Shown here in pieces: positions 1 through 13,790 of a stretch of DNA of 64,000 bases. Positions within the stretch are counted from its first letter, which is position 1. The number at the start of each line of letters is the position of its first letter. A program made the translations under genes and the position numbers. The DNA is from Aristolochia californica (lineage: Eukaryota > Streptophyta > Magnoliopsida > Piperales > Aristolochiaceae), in NCBI GenBank assembly GCA_029961685.1, contig JARWKL010000010.1, forward strand, positions 17,195,931 through 17,259,930, written 5' to 3'. The notes beneath the pieces are model-generated. The model ran no database searches and was not told the DNA's origin. It saw only the letters and a program-made list of their open reading frames with translations.

Positions 1-1493
1 TTTAATTTTTTCTACTCGTTGATTTTTTTTGGATCATGAGGCCTCTTGCATCCTCAACATGTTTATGGCATGCGTATCCACCACACTTAAAACATGTTAG
101 GATCATTTAGAATTCTCTTTCCTATCAAATCTATTTGGGGTTGTACTAGTGGAATTTCTCAGACAAGGTTAACAAAACTTTGGCGTTCAGTTTTTGTGCG
201 TGAAATAATTTTCTTCACTTACATTTTTTAAATTTTCAAATTCCTTTGCATACATAAACTCAAATATTTTCATTTTGTTGTGATCTTATATTTTTTTTTG
301 TATACGAGAAAATGGGCGAATGAAAACTCAAGTTTGGATCTGAAGAAATAATTTTAACATCCAAAATGAAAATGCACAAATGCTGAGAGAGATAATTCCA
401 AAAAGTATCTGTGATTTTTAAGGATAGGCAAAAAGTAGGTTGTTTGGCTCCTGTAAATATCCAACAACATATTAACTTGAGAATTTAATTTTTTTTTTAC
501 ACCTTGAAATTTTTGGATCATTAGGCCACTTGTACCCACAAAATGTTTCTGGCATGCATATCCACCACACTTAAAACAAGTTAGGATCAGTAAGAAGTCT
601 CTTTCCTATCAAATCTATTAGGGGTTGTACTAATGGAATTTCCCAAACGTGGATAAAAAACTTTGGAGTTCATTTTTAGTTCGTTAAATAATTTTTGGCA
701 CTAACATTTATTATAGTTTTCAAATTCTTTTGTATACATAAACTCTAAAATTTTCATTTTTTTGGGATCTTATATCTTTTTTGTATACAAGAAAAATGGG
801 AGAGTGAAAACTCAAGTTTGGATCTGAAAAAATAATTTGAACATCCAAAATTGAAATGCACAAATGCTGAGAGAGATAATTCCAAAAAGTATCTGTGATT
901 TTTAAGGATAGGCAAAAAGTGGGATGTTTGGCTGCGGTCAATATCCACCCATACGTTAACTTGAGAATTTAATTTTTTCTACACCTTGAAATTTTTGGGT
1001 CATCAGGCCAATTGCATCCTCAACATGTTTCTGGCATGCATATCCACGACACATAAATCATGTTAGGATAAGTTAGAAGTGTCTTTCTTATCAAACCTAT
1101 TAGGGGATGTACTGGTGGAATTTCCCATACATGGATAACAAAACTTTGGAATTCATTTTCAGTGCGTGAAATAATTTTCTTCATTTACATTTATCATCAT
1201 TTTCAAATTCTTTTGCATACTTAAACTCTAAAATTTTCATTTTGTTGTGATCTTATATGTTTTTTATTTACGAGAAAAATGGGAGAGTGAAAACTCAAGT
1301 TTGGAAATGAAAAAATAATTTGAACGTCCACAATGGAAATGCACAGACGCTGAGAGAGATAATTCCAAAAAGTATCTGTGATTTTCAAGGATAGGAAAAA
1401 CATGGATTGTTTGGCACCGGTAAATATCCAACCACACGTTAACTTGGGAATTTATTTTTTTCTAATCCATGAAATTTTTAGATCATGAGGCCA

Positions 1494-2310
1494 CTTGCAT
1501 CCTCAACATGTTTCTGGCATGCATATCCACCACACTTAAAAGATCTTAGGATCAGTTAGAAGTCTCTTTCCTATCAAATCTATTAGGGTTTGTACTAGTG
1601 GAATTTCCCAAACATGGACAACAAAACTTTGGAGTTCATTTTTAGTGCGTGAAATAATTTTCTTCTCTTACATTTATTAAAGTTTACAAATTCTTTTGCA
1701 TACATAAACTCTAAAATTTTGATTTTGTTGTGATCTTATATCTTTTTTGTGGACGAGAAAAATGGACGAGTAAAAACTCAAGTTTGGATCTGAGAAAAAA
1801 ATTTGAACATCCAAAATGGAAATGCACAAATGCTGAGAGAGATAATTCCAAAAAGTATCTATGATTTTTAATAATAGGCAAAAAGTTCATTGTTTGGCTC
1901 TGCTAAATCAAATTTATTAGGGGTCGTACTAGTGGAATTTCCCAAACGTGGAAAACAAAACTTTGGAGTTCATTTTTAGTGCGTGAAATAATTTTCTTCA
2001 CTTAAATTTGTTATAGTTTTCAGATTCTTTTGCGTACATAAACTCTGAAATTTTCATTTTATTGTGATCTTATTGCTTTTTTTCTTACAAGAAAAATGGG
2101 AGGGAGAAAACTCAAGTTTGGATTCGAAAAAAAAATTTGAACATCCAAAATGGAAATGCACAAATGCTGAGAGAGATAATTCCAAAAAGTATCTGTGATT
2201 TTTAAGGATAGGCAAAAAGTGGGTTGTTTGGCACCGGTAAATATCCAACCACATGTGAAATTGAGAATTTAATTTTTTCTACTACTTGAAATTTTTTGAT
2301 CATGAGGCCA
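1494..2310 (+). repeat. Two monomers fused by ~147 bp deletion
   Basis: The anchor-to-anchor distance is 817 bp instead of ~964. The join is near 1904-1909, where 'ctaaat' runs straight into 'caaatttattagggg'. Missing are the end of one monomer (from 'atatccaaccacac') and the anchor region of the next. The bases 'aaat' are shared at both sides of the break, consistent with microhomology-mediated deletion. Confidence 0.85.
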
Positions 2311-4238
2311 CTTGCATCCTCAACATGTTTCTGGTATGGATCTCCAACACACCTAAAACATGTTAGGATCAGTTAGAAGTCTCTTTCCTATCAAATCTAT
2401 TTGGGTTTGTACAGGTGGAATTTCCCAAACACTGATAACAAAACTTTGGAGTTCATTTTATTGAATTAAATAATTTTCTTCACTTATATTTACTATAGTT
2501 TTCAAATTATTTTGCATACATAAACTCTAAAATTTTCATTTTTTTGTAATCTTATATCGTTTTTGTTTACGAGAAAAATGGGAGAGTGAAAACTCAAGTT
2601 TGGATCTGAAAAAAAATTTTGAACATCCAAATTGGAAATGCACAAATGTTGAGAGAGATAATTCCAAAATGTATTTATAATTTTTAGGGATAGGCAAAAA
2701 GTGGGTTGTTTGGCTCCGGTCAATATCCAACCACACATTAACTTGAGAATTTAATTTTTTCTACTCCTTGAAATTTTTGGATCACTAGGCAACTTGCATC
2801 ATCAACATGTTTTTGGCATGCATATTCACCACACTTAAAACATTTTAGGATCAGTTAGAAGTCTCTTTCCTATAAAATCTATTAGGGGGTTGTACTATTG
2901 GAATTTCCCAAACGTGGATAACAAAACGTTGGTGTTCATTTTTAATGCATGAAATAATTTTCTTCACTTACATTTATTTTAGTTTTCAAATTCTTTTGCA
3001 TACATAAACTCTAAAATTTTCATTTTGTTGAGATCTTTTATCTTTTTTGTTTACGAGAAAAATGGCCAAGTGAAAACTCAAGTTTGGGTCTTAAGAAATA
3101 ATTTTAACATCCTAAAGGGAAATGCACAAATGCTGAGAGAGAGAATTCCAAAAAGTATCAGTGATTTTTAAGGATAAGTAAAAAGTGGGTTGTTTGGCTC
3201 CGATAAATATCCAACCACACGTTAAATTGAGAATTTAATTTTTTTCTACTCCTTGAAATTTTTTGATCATGAAGCCACTTGCATCCTGAACTTGTTTCTG
3301 GCATGCATATCCACCACATTTAAAAAATGTTAGGATCAATTAGAAGTTTCTTTCCTATCAAATCTATTAGGGTTTGTACTAGATGAATTTCCCAAACATG
3401 GATAACAAAACTTTGGAGTACATTTTTAGTGCGTGAAATAATTTTCTTCATTTAGATTTATTATAGTTTTCAAATTATTTTGCATACATAAACACTAAAA
3501 TTTTCATTTTGTTGTGTTTTTATATTTTTTTGTTTACGAGAAAAATGGGAAAGTGAAAACTCAAGTTCGGATCTTAAAAAAAATTTGAACATCCAAAATT
3601 GAAATGCCCAAAAGGTCATAGAGATAATTCCAAAAATTATCTGTGATTTTTAAGCACAAGAAAAAAGTGGGTGGTTTGGCTCTGGTAAATATCCCACCAC
3701 ACGTTAACTTGAGAATTTAATTTTTTCTACTCGAAATTTTTGGATCATTAGGCCACTTGCATCATCAACATGTTTCAGGCATGCATATCCACCACACTTA
3801 AAACATGTTAGGATAAGTTAGAAGTCTCTTTCCTATCAAATCTATTAGGGGTTGTACTAGTGGAATTTCCTAAACATGGATAACAAAACTTTGGAGTTCC
3901 TTTTTAGTGCGTGAAATAATTTTCTTCACTTACATTTATTATAGTTTTCAATTTCTTTTGCAGACATAAACTTTAAAATTTTCATGTTGTTGTGATCTAA
4001 TATCTTTTTTCTTTTATGAGAAAGAGGGGAGAGTGAAAAATCAAGTTTGGATCAGAAAAAATATTTGAACATCCAAAATGCAAATGCACTAATGCTGAGA
4101 GAGATAATTCCAAAAAGTATTTGTGATTTTTATGGATAGTCTAAAAGTGGGATGTTTGGCTCCTGTAAATATCAAACCACTCGTTAACTTGAGAATTTAA
4201 TTTTTTCTACTCCTTGAAATTTTTGTATCATGAGGCCA

Positions 4239-4687
4239 CTTGCATCCTCACCATGTTTATGGCATACATATCCACCACACTTACACGGTAGGATCAGTTA
4301 GAAATCTCTTTCCTATCAAATCTATTAGGGGTTGTACTAGTGGAATTTCCCAAACAAGGATACAAAAACTTTGAAGTTCATTTTTAGTGCGTGAAATAAT
4401 TTTCTTTTGCATACATAAACACTAAAATTTTTATTTTGTTGTGATCGTATATCTTTTTTCTTTTATGAGAAAAATGGGTGAGTGAAAACTCAATTTTGGA
4501 TCAGAAAAAATATTTGAACATCCGAAATGGAAATGCACAAATGCTGAGTGAGATAATTCCAAAAAGTATTTATGATTTTTAAGGATAGTCTAAAAGTGGG
4601 ATGTTTGGCTATGGTAAATATCAAACCACTCGTTAACTTGAGAATTTAATTTTTTCTTCTCCTTTAAATTTTTGGATCACAAGGCCA
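4239..4687 (+). repeat. Monomer with ~33 bp internal deletion
   Basis: The monomer is 449 bp long. Near 4401-4410 'aataattttc' joins directly to 'ttttgcatac', losing the usual 'ttcacttacatttattatag' segment and the bases after it. A short 'ttc' match at the break is consistent with slippage. Confidence 0.8.
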
Positions 4688-7600
4688 CTTGCTTCCTCAA
4701 CATGTTTCTGGCATGCATATCCAACACATTTAAAACATGTTAGGATCAGTTAGAAGTCTCTTTCCTATCAAATCTATTAGGGGTTGTACTAGTGGACTTT
4801 CCCAAACGTGGAGAACAAACTTTAAAGTTCATTTTTAGTGCGTGAAATAATTTTCTTCACTTACATTTTTTATAGTTTTCAAATTCTTTTGCATACATAA
4901 ACTCTGAAATTTTCATTTTGTTGTGATCTTATTGTTTTTTTCTATTCGAGAAAAATGGCCGAGTAAAAACTCAAGTTTGGATTTGAAAAAAAAATTTGAA
5001 CATCCAAAATTGAAATGCACAAATGCTGAGAGAGATAATTCCAAAAAGTATCAATGATTTTTAAGGATAGGCAAAAAGTTGGTTGTTTGGCTCTAGTAAA
5101 TATCCAACAACACGTTAACTTGAGAATTTAATTTTTTCTTCTTCTTGAAATTTTTTTATCATTAGGCCACTTGCATCCTCAACAAGTTTCTGGCATCCAT
5201 TTCCACCACACTTAATACATGTTAGGATTATTTAGAAGTCTCTTTCCTATCAAATCTATTAGGGGTTGTACTAGTGGAATTTCCCAAACGTGGATAACAA
5301 AACTTTGGAGTTCATTTTTAGTGCGTGAAATAATTTTATTCACGAACATTTATTATAGTTTTGAAATTCTTTTGCATACATCAACTCTAAAATTTTCATT
5401 TTTTTGTGATCTTTATCTTTTTTGTTTACGAGTAAAATGGGAGAGTGAAAACTCAAGTTTGGATCAGAAAAAATAATTTGAACTTCCAAAACGGAAATGA
5501 ACAAATGCTGAGAGAGATAATTCCAAAAATTATCTATGATTTTTAAGGATAGGCAAAATGTGGGTTGTTTGGCACCGGTAAATATCCAACCGCACCTTAA
5601 CTTGAGAATTTAATTTTTTCTACTCCTTGAAATTTTTGGGTCATTAGGCCACTTGCATCTTCAACATGTTTCTGGCATGCATATCCGCCACAACTAAAAC
5701 ATGTTTGGATCAGTTAGAAGTCTCTTTCTTATCAATCTATTAGGGGTTGTACTAGTAGAATTTCCGAAACGTGGATAATAAAACTTTGGAGTTCATTTTT
5801 AGTGCGTTAAATAATTTTCTTCACTTACATTTATTATAGTTTTCAAATTCTTTTGCATACCTAAAGTCTAAAATTTTCATTTTTTTGTGATCTTATATTG
5901 TTTATGTTTACGAGAAAAATTGGAGAGTGAAAACTCAAGTTTGGATCTGAAAAAATAATTTAAACATCCAAAATGGAAATGCACAAACCCTGAGAGAGAT
6001 AATTCCAAAAAGTATCTGTGATTTTTAAGGATAGGCAAAAAGTGGGTTGTCGGGCTCATTTAAATATCCAACAACACGTTAACTTGAGAATTTAATTTTT
6101 TCTACTCCTTGAAATTTTTGGGTCATTAGGACGCTTGCATCCTCAACATGTTTCGGCATGCATATCCACGACACTTTAAACATGTTAGTATCTGATAGAA
6201 GTCTCTTTCCTATCAAATCTATTAGGGTTTGTACTACTGGAATTTCCAAAACGTGGATAACAAAACTTTGGAGTTCATTTTTCGTACGTGAAATAATTTT
6301 CTTCACTTACATTTATTATAGTTTTCAAATTCTTTTGCAAACATAAACTCTAAAATTTTCATTTTGTTGTGATCTTATATCTTTTTTGTTTACGACAAAA
6401 ATGGGAGAGTGAAAACTCAAGTTTGGATCTTAAAAAATAATTTTAACATCCAAAATGGAAATGAACAAATGCTGAGAGAGATAATTCCAAAAGGTAACTA
6501 TGATTTTGAAGGATAGGCAAAAAGTGGGATGTTTGGGTCTGGTAAAATATCCAACCACACATTAACTTGAGAATTTAATTTTTTCTACTCCTTGAATTTT
6601 TTCGGTCATTAGGCCACTTGCATCCTCAACATGTTTCTGGCATGCATATCCACCACAGTTAAAACTTGTTTGGATCTGTTAGAAGTCTTTTTTTTTATAA
6701 AATCTAGTAGAATTTCCCAAACATGGATATCAAAACTTTGGAGTTCATTTTTAGTGCGTGAAATAATTTTCTTCACATACATTTATTATAGTTTTCATAT
6801 TCTTTTCATACATAAACTCTAAATTTTCATTTTTTTGTGATCTTATATCTTTTTTGTTTAAGAGAAAAATGGGAGAGTGAAAACTCAAGTTTGGATCTGA
6901 AAAAATAATTTGAACATCCTAAATGGAAATGCACAAACACTGAGAAAGTTAATTCCAAAAAGTATCTGTGATTTTTAAGGATAGGCAAAAAGTGGGTTGT
7001 TTGGCACCGGTAAATATCCAACCCCATGTTAACTTGAGAATTTAATTTTTTCTACTCCTTGAAATTTCTTGATCATGAGATCACTTGCATCCTCAACATG
7101 TTTCTGGCATGGATATCCACCACACTTAAAACATTGTAGGATCAGTTAGATGTCTCTTTCCAATCAAATCTATTAGGATTTGTATTAGTGGAATTTCCCA
7201 AACATGGATAACAAAATTTGGAGTTCATTTTACTGCGTGAAATAATTTTCTTCTCTTACATTTATTATAGTTTTCAAATTCTTTTAGATACATCAACTCT
7301 AAAATTTTCATTTTGTTGTGATTTTATATCTTTTTTACTTACGAGAAAAATGGGAGTGTGAAAACTCAAGTTTGGATCTCAAAAAAAAAATTTAAACGTC
7401 AAAGATGGAAATGCTAAAATGCTGAGAGAGATAATTCCAAAAAGTGTATGTGATTTTTAAGGATAGGAAAAAAGTGGGTTGTTTGGCTCCAGTAAATATC
7501 CACCCACACATTAACTTGAGAATTTAATTTTTTCTACTCCTTGAAGTTTTTGGATCATGAGGCCACTTGCATCCTCAACATGTTTATGCAATGCGTATCC

Positions 7601-9460
7601 ACCAAACTTAAAACATGTTAGGATCAGTTAGAAGTCTCTTTCCTATCAAATCTATTAGGGGTTGTACTAGTGGAATTTCCCAAACAAGGATAACAAAACT
7701 TTGGCGTTCATTTTTTGTGAGTGAAATAATTTTCTTCACTTACATTTATTAAAGTTTTCAAATTATTTTGCATACATAAACTCTTAAACTTTTATTTTGT
7801 TGTGATCTTATATCTTTTTTGTATACGAGAAAAATGGGCGAGAAAAAACTCAAATTCGGATTTGAAAAAAAACATTGAATATCCAAAATTGAAATGCACA
7901 AATGCTGAGAGAGATAATTCCAAAAAGTATCTGAGATTTTTAAGCATAAGAAAAAAGTTGGTTGTTTGGCTCTTGTAAATATCCAGCCACACGTTAACTT
8001 GAGAATTTAATTTTTTCTACTCCTTGAAATTTTTCGATCATTAGGCCGCCTGCATCCTCAACATGTTTCTGGCATTCTTTTCCACCACACTTAAAACATG
8101 TTCGGATTATTTAGAAGTCTCTTTCCTATCAAATCTATTAGGGGTTGTACTAGTGGAATTTCCCACGCGTGGATAACAAACCTTTGCAGTTCATTTTTAG
8201 TGCGTGAAATAATTTTCTTCACTTACATTTATTATAGTTTTCAAATTCTTTTGCATACAAAAACTCTAAAATTTTCATTTTGTTGTGATCTTGTATTTTT
8301 TTTTTTACGAGAAAAATTGGGAGAGTGAAAACTCAACTTTGGATCTGAAAAAATAATTTGAACATCCAAAATGGAAATGAACAAATGCTGAGAGAGAAAA
8401 TTCCAAAAATTATCTGTGATTTTTAAGGTTAGGCAAAAAGTGGGTTGTTTGGCTCCAGTAAATATCCAACCGCACGTTAACTTGAGAATTTAATTTTTTT
8501 TTGGGTCAATAGGCTACTTGCATCCTCAACATGTTTCTGGCATGCCTATCTACCTCACTTAAAACATGTTTGGATCAGTTAGAAGTCTCTTTCTTATCAA
8601 ATTTATTAGGGGTCATACTAGTGGAATTTCCCAAACCTGGACAACAAAACTTTAAAGTTCGTTTTTAGTGCGTGAAATATTTTTCTTCACTTACATTTAT
8701 TATAGTTTTCAAATTCTTTTGCATACATAAACTCTAAAATTTTCTTTTTGTTGTGATCTTATGTCTTTTTTGTTTACGAGAAAAATGGGAGAGTGAAAAC
8801 TCAAGTTTGGATCTGGAAAAATAATTTGAACATTCAAAAAGGAAATGCACAAACGCTGAGACAGATAATTCCAAAAAGTATCTGTGATTTTTAAGGATAG
8901 GCAAAAAGTGGGTTGTTTGGCACCGGTAAATATCCAACCACACGTTAAATTGAGAATTTAATCTTTTCTACTCCTTGAATTTTTTTGATCATGAGGCCAC
9001 ATGCATCCTCAACATGTTTCTAGCATGCATATCCACCACACTTAAAACATGTTAGGATTAGTTAGAAGTGTCTTTCCTTTCAAATCTATTGGGGTTTGTA
9101 CTAGTGGAATTTCCTAAACATTGATAACAAAACTTTGGAGTTCATTTTTAGTGCGGTAAATAATTTTTTCACTTACATTTATTAAGGTTTTCAAATTCTT
9201 TTGCATACATAAACTCTAAAATTTTCAATTTGTTGTGATCTTATATCTTTTTTGTATACGAGAAAAATGGGAGAGTAAAAACTCAAGTTTGGATCTGAAA
9301 AAAAAATTTGAACATCCAAAATGGAAATGTACAAAGGCTGAGAGAGATAATTTCAAAAAGTATCTATGATTTTTAAGGATAGGCAAAAAGTGGGTTGTTT
9401 GGCTCCGGTAAATATCCAACCACACGTTAACTTGAGAATTTAATTTTTTCTACTCCATGA

Positions 9461-9470
9461 AATTTAATGT
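9461..9470 (+). repeat. ~35 bp deletion removing the anchor of one monomer
   Basis: 'ccatgaaattt' is followed directly by 'aatgtttctggcatg', so the usual 'ggatcattaggccac' and 'ttgcatcctcaac' are absent. The partner monomer in the 3.09 kb repeat (12556) is intact here. Confidence 0.8.
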
Positions 9471-9714
9471 TTCTGGCATGCATATGCACCACACTTAAAA
9501 CATCTTAGGATCAGTTAGAAGTCTCTTTCCTATCAATTCTATTAGTGGTTGTACAAGTGGAATTTCCCAAACGTGGATAACAAAACCTTGGTGTTCATTT
9601 TTAATGCATGAAATAATTTTCTTCATGTACATTTACTATAGTTTTCAAATTCTTTTGCATACATAAACTCTAATATTTTCATTTTGTTGAGATCTTATAT
9701 CTTTTTTCTTTACG

Positions 9715-9746
9715 AGAAAAATGGGAGTGTGAAAAATGGGAGTGTG
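9715..9746 (+). repeat. 16 bp tandem duplication in one monomer
   Basis: The stretch 'aaaaatgggagtgtg' plus one base is present twice in a row. Other monomers have it once, including the partner near 12820. It is a simple slippage duplication. Confidence 0.8.
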
Positions 9747-9885
9747 AAAACTCAAGTTTGGATCTGAAAAATTAATTTAAACATCATAAATGGAAATGCA
9801 CAAACGCTGAAAGAGATAATTCCAAAAAGTATTTGTGATTTTTAAGGATAGGGAAAAGGTGGGTTCTTTGGCTCCGGTAAGTATC

Positions 9886-9900
9886 CAACCACACTTATAT
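9886..9900 (+). repeat. Internal deletion junction (shared with 12977)
   Basis: 'ccaaccacac' is followed directly by 'ttatatctttttt'. In a normal monomer these motifs are about 280 bp apart with the anchor between them. The same unusual join occurs 3087 bp downstream, so the deletion preceded the duplication. Confidence 0.85.
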
Positions 9901-12509
9901 CTTTTTTGTATATGAGAAAAATGGCCGAGTGAAAACTCAAGTTTGTATCTGAAAAAATAATTTTAACATCCAAATTGGAAATGTAGAAATGCTGAGAGAG
10001 ATAATTCCAAAAAGTATCAGTGATTTTTAAGGATAGGAAAAAAGTGGTTTGTTTGGCTCCGGTAAATATCCAACGGCACGTTAACTTGAGAATTTAATTT
10101 TTTCTACTCGAAATTTTTGGGTCATTAGCCCACTTGCATCCTCAACTTGTTTCTGGCATGCATATCCACCACACTTTAAACTTGTTAGTATCAGTTAGAA
10201 GTCTCTTTCCTATCAAATCTATTAGGGTTCGTACTAGTGGAATTTCCCAAACATGGATAACAAAACTTTAGAGTTAATTTTTAGTGCATGAAATAATTTT
10301 CTTCACTTACATTTATTAAATTTTTCAAATTCTTTTGTGTACATAAACTCTAAAATTTTAATTTTTTTAGTGATCTTATATATTTTTTGTATACGTGAAA
10401 AATGGGCGAGTAAAAACTCAAGTTTGGATCAGAAAAAAAAATTTGAACATCCAAAATGCAAAAGCACAAATGCTGAGAGAGATATAAGTCCAAAAAGTAC
10501 CAGTGATTTTTAAGGATAGGGAAATAGTTGGTTGTTTGGCTCCTGTAAATATCCAATCACACGATAACTTGAGAATTTAATTTTTCCTACTCCTTGAAAT
10601 TTTTTGATCATGACGCCACTTGCATCCTCAACATGTTTCTGGCATGCATATCCACCGCACTTAACAAATGTTAAGATCAGTAAGAAGTCTCTTTCCTATC
10701 AAATCTATTGGGGGTTGTACAATTGGAATTTGCCAAACATGGATAACTAAACTTTGGAGTTCATTTTTCGTGCGTGAAATAATTTTCTTCACTTACATTT
10801 TTTTTAGTTTTCAAATTCTTTGGCAAACATAAACTCTAAAATTTTCATTTTTTTGTGATCTTATATCTATTTTATTTACAAGAAAAATGGGAGAGTGAAA
10901 ACTCAAGTTTGGATCAGAAAAAATAAATTGAACATCCAAAGAGGAAATGCACAAACACTGAGAGAGATAATTCCAAAAAGTATCGGTGATTTTTTAGGAT
11001 AGGAAAAAAGTGGGTTGTTTGGCACCGGTAAATATCCAATCACACGTTAACTTGAGAATTTAACTTTTTCTACTCCTTGAAATTTTTTTATCATGACGCC
11101 ACTTGCATCCTCAACATGTTTCTGGCATGCATATCCACCGCACTTAAAACATGTTAGGATCAGTTGGAAGACTCTTTCCTATAAAATCTATTAGGGGTTG
11201 TACTAGTGGAATTGCCCAAACATGGATAACAAAACTTATGAGCTCATTTTTAGTGAGTGAAATAATTTTCTTCACTTAAATTTATTATAGTTTTTAAATT
11301 CTTTTGCATATATAAAGTCTAAAATTTTCATTTTGTTGTGATCTTATATCTTTTTTATGTACGAGAAAAATGGGAGAGTGAAAACTCAAGTTTGGATCTG
11401 AAAAAATAATTTGGACATCCAAAATCGAAATGCACAAATGCTGAGAGTGATAATTCCAAAAAGTATTTGTGATTTTTAAGGATAGGCAAAAAGTGGGTTG
11501 TTTGGCTCCGGTAAATATCCAATACAACACGTTAACTTGAGAATTTAATTTTTTCTACTCCTTGATATTTTTGGATCATGAGGCCACTTGCATCCTCAAC
11601 ATGTTTATGGCATGCATATCCACCACACTTAAAACATGTTAGGATCAGTTAGAGGTCTCTTTCCTATCAAATCTATTAGGGGTTGTACTAGTGGAATTTC
11701 CCAAACAAGGATAACAAAACTTTGGAGTTCATTTTTAGTGCGTGAAATAATTTTCTTCACTTACATTTATTAAAGTTTTCCAATTCTTTTGCATAAAAAA
11801 ACTCTAAAATTTACAATTTATTGTGATATTATATCTTTTTTTGTATCGGAGAAAAATGGGAGAGTAAAAACTGAAGTTTGGATCTGAAAAAAAAAATTTT
11901 AACATCCAGAATGGAAATGCACAAATGTTGTGAGAGATAATTCGAAAAAGTATCGATGATTTTTAAGGATAGGCAAAACGTGGGCTGTTTGGCTCCGGTA
12001 AATATCCAACCACACGTTAACTTGAGAATTTAAATTTTTCTACTCCATGAAATTTTTGGATCATTAGGCCACTTGCATCCTCAACATGTTTGGGGCATGC
12101 ATATCCACCAAACATAAAACATATTAGGATCAGTTAGAAGTCTCTTTCCAATCAATTCTATTAAGGGTTGTACTAGTGGAATTTCCCAAACATGGATAAC
12201 AAAACTTTGGAGTTCATTTTTAGTTCGTGAAATAATTTTCTGCACTTACATTTATTATAGTTTTCAAATTCTTTTGCATATACAAACTCTAAAATTTTCA
12301 TTTTGTTGTGATCTGGTATCTTTTTTGTATACGAGAAAAAGGGGAGAGTGAACACTCATGTTTGGATCTGAAAAAATAATTTGAACATCAAAAATGGAAA
12401 TGCACAAATACTGATAGAGATAATTCCAAAAAGTATCTATGATTTTTAAGGATAGGTAAAAAGTGGGTTTTTTTGGCTTCGGTCAATATCCAACCACACG
12501 TTAACTTGA

Positions 12510-13790
12510 GAATTTAATTTTATCTACTCCTTGAAATTTTTAGATCACTAGGCCACTTGCATCCTCAACATGTTTCTGGCATGCATATCACCACACTTAA
12601 AACATGTTAGGATCAGTTAGAAGTCTCTTTCCTATCTAATCTATTCCGGGTTGTACTAGTGGAATTTTCCAAACGAGGATAACAAAACTTTAGTGTTCAT
12701 TTTTAATGCGTGAAATAATTTTCTTGACTTACATTTATTATAGTTTTCAAATTCTTTTGCATATATAAACTCTAAAATTTTCATTTTGTTGAGATCTTAT
12801 ACCTATTTTGTTTACGAGAAAAATGGGAGTGTGCAAACTCAAGTTTGGATCTGAAACAACAATTTGAACATCCAAAATGGAAATGCACAAACGCTGAGAG
12901 TGATAATTCCAAAAAGTATCTGTGATTTTTAAGAATAGGGAAAAAGTGGGTTGTTTGGCTCCGGTAAGTATTCAACCACACTTATATCTTTTTTGTGTAC
13001 GAGAAAAATGGCTGAGTGAAAACTCAAGTTTGTATCTGAAAAAATAATTTTAACATCCCAAATGGAATTGTACAAATGCTGAGAGAGATAATTCCAAAAT
13101 GTAAGGATTTTTAAGGATAGGCCAAAAGTGGGTTGTTTAGCTCAGGTAAATATCCAACCACACGTTAACTTGAGAATTTAATTTTTTCAACTCCTTGAAA
13201 TTTTTGGATCATTAGGCCACTTGCATCCTCAACTTGTTTCTAGCATGCATATCCACCACACTTAAAACATGTTAGGATCAGTTAGAATTGTCTTTCCTAT
13301 CAAATCTATTAGGGGATGTACTAGAGGAATTTCCCAAACGTGGATAACAAAACATTGGAGTTCATTTTTAGTCCGTCTAATAATTTTCTTCACTTACATT
13401 TATTTTAGTTTTCAAATTCTTTTGCATGCATAAACTCATAAAATTTTCATTTTGTTGTGATCTTATATCTTTTTTGTCTACGAGAAAAATGGGAGAGTGA
13501 AAACTCAAGTTTGGATATGAAAAAATAATTTGAACAGCCAAAATAGAAATGCACAAATACAGAGAGAGATAATTCCAAAAAGAATTTGTGATTTTTAAGG
13601 ATAGGCAAAAAGTGGGTTGTTTGGCACCGGTAAATATCCAACCACACGTTAACTTCAGAATTTATTTTTTTCTACTCCATGAATTTTTTTGATCATGAGG
13701 CCACTTGAATCCTCATCATGTTTCTGGCATGCATATCCTCCACACTTAAAAACATGTTATGATCAGTTAGAAGTCTCTTTCCTATCAAAT
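12510..13790 (+). repeat. 3.09 kb higher-order repeat, copy 2
   Basis: This is the partner of 9425-10700, with the same deletion junction at 12977. Copy 2 keeps the full anchor region near 12556, whereas copy 1 has lost ~35 bp there (near 9465), so that small deletion happened in copy 1 after the duplication. Copy 2 also lacks the 16 bp tandem duplication present in copy 1 at 9715-9746. Confidence 0.75.
12973..12988 (+). repeat. Internal deletion junction (shared with 9890)
   Basis: 'caaccacac' joins 'ttatatctttttt', the second copy of the junction described at 9886-9900. The anchor interval 12556 to 13220 is 664 bp instead of ~964. Confidence 0.85.

Larger units (their letters stand above)
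9425..10700 (+). repeat. 3.09 kb higher-order repeat, copy 1
   Basis: It shares with 12510-13790 the sequence 'gtaagtatccaacc' followed directly by 'acacttatatc', an internal deletion junction at 9890. It also shares 'gttcatttttaatgc' (near 9592), 'gggagtgtg', 'caacttgtttct' (near 10142) and 'gatcatga' (near 10606). The junction-to-junction offset is 3087 bp, and the anchor pairs 10133/13220 and 10619/13704 agree at 3085-3087. Confidence 0.75.

Noticed and set aside
10220..10240. Telomere-like 'ttagggtt' in some monomers
   Set aside because: It is a single short match within the monomer (a variant of 'attaggggttg') and is never in tandem, so it is not a telomere or interstitial telomere tract.
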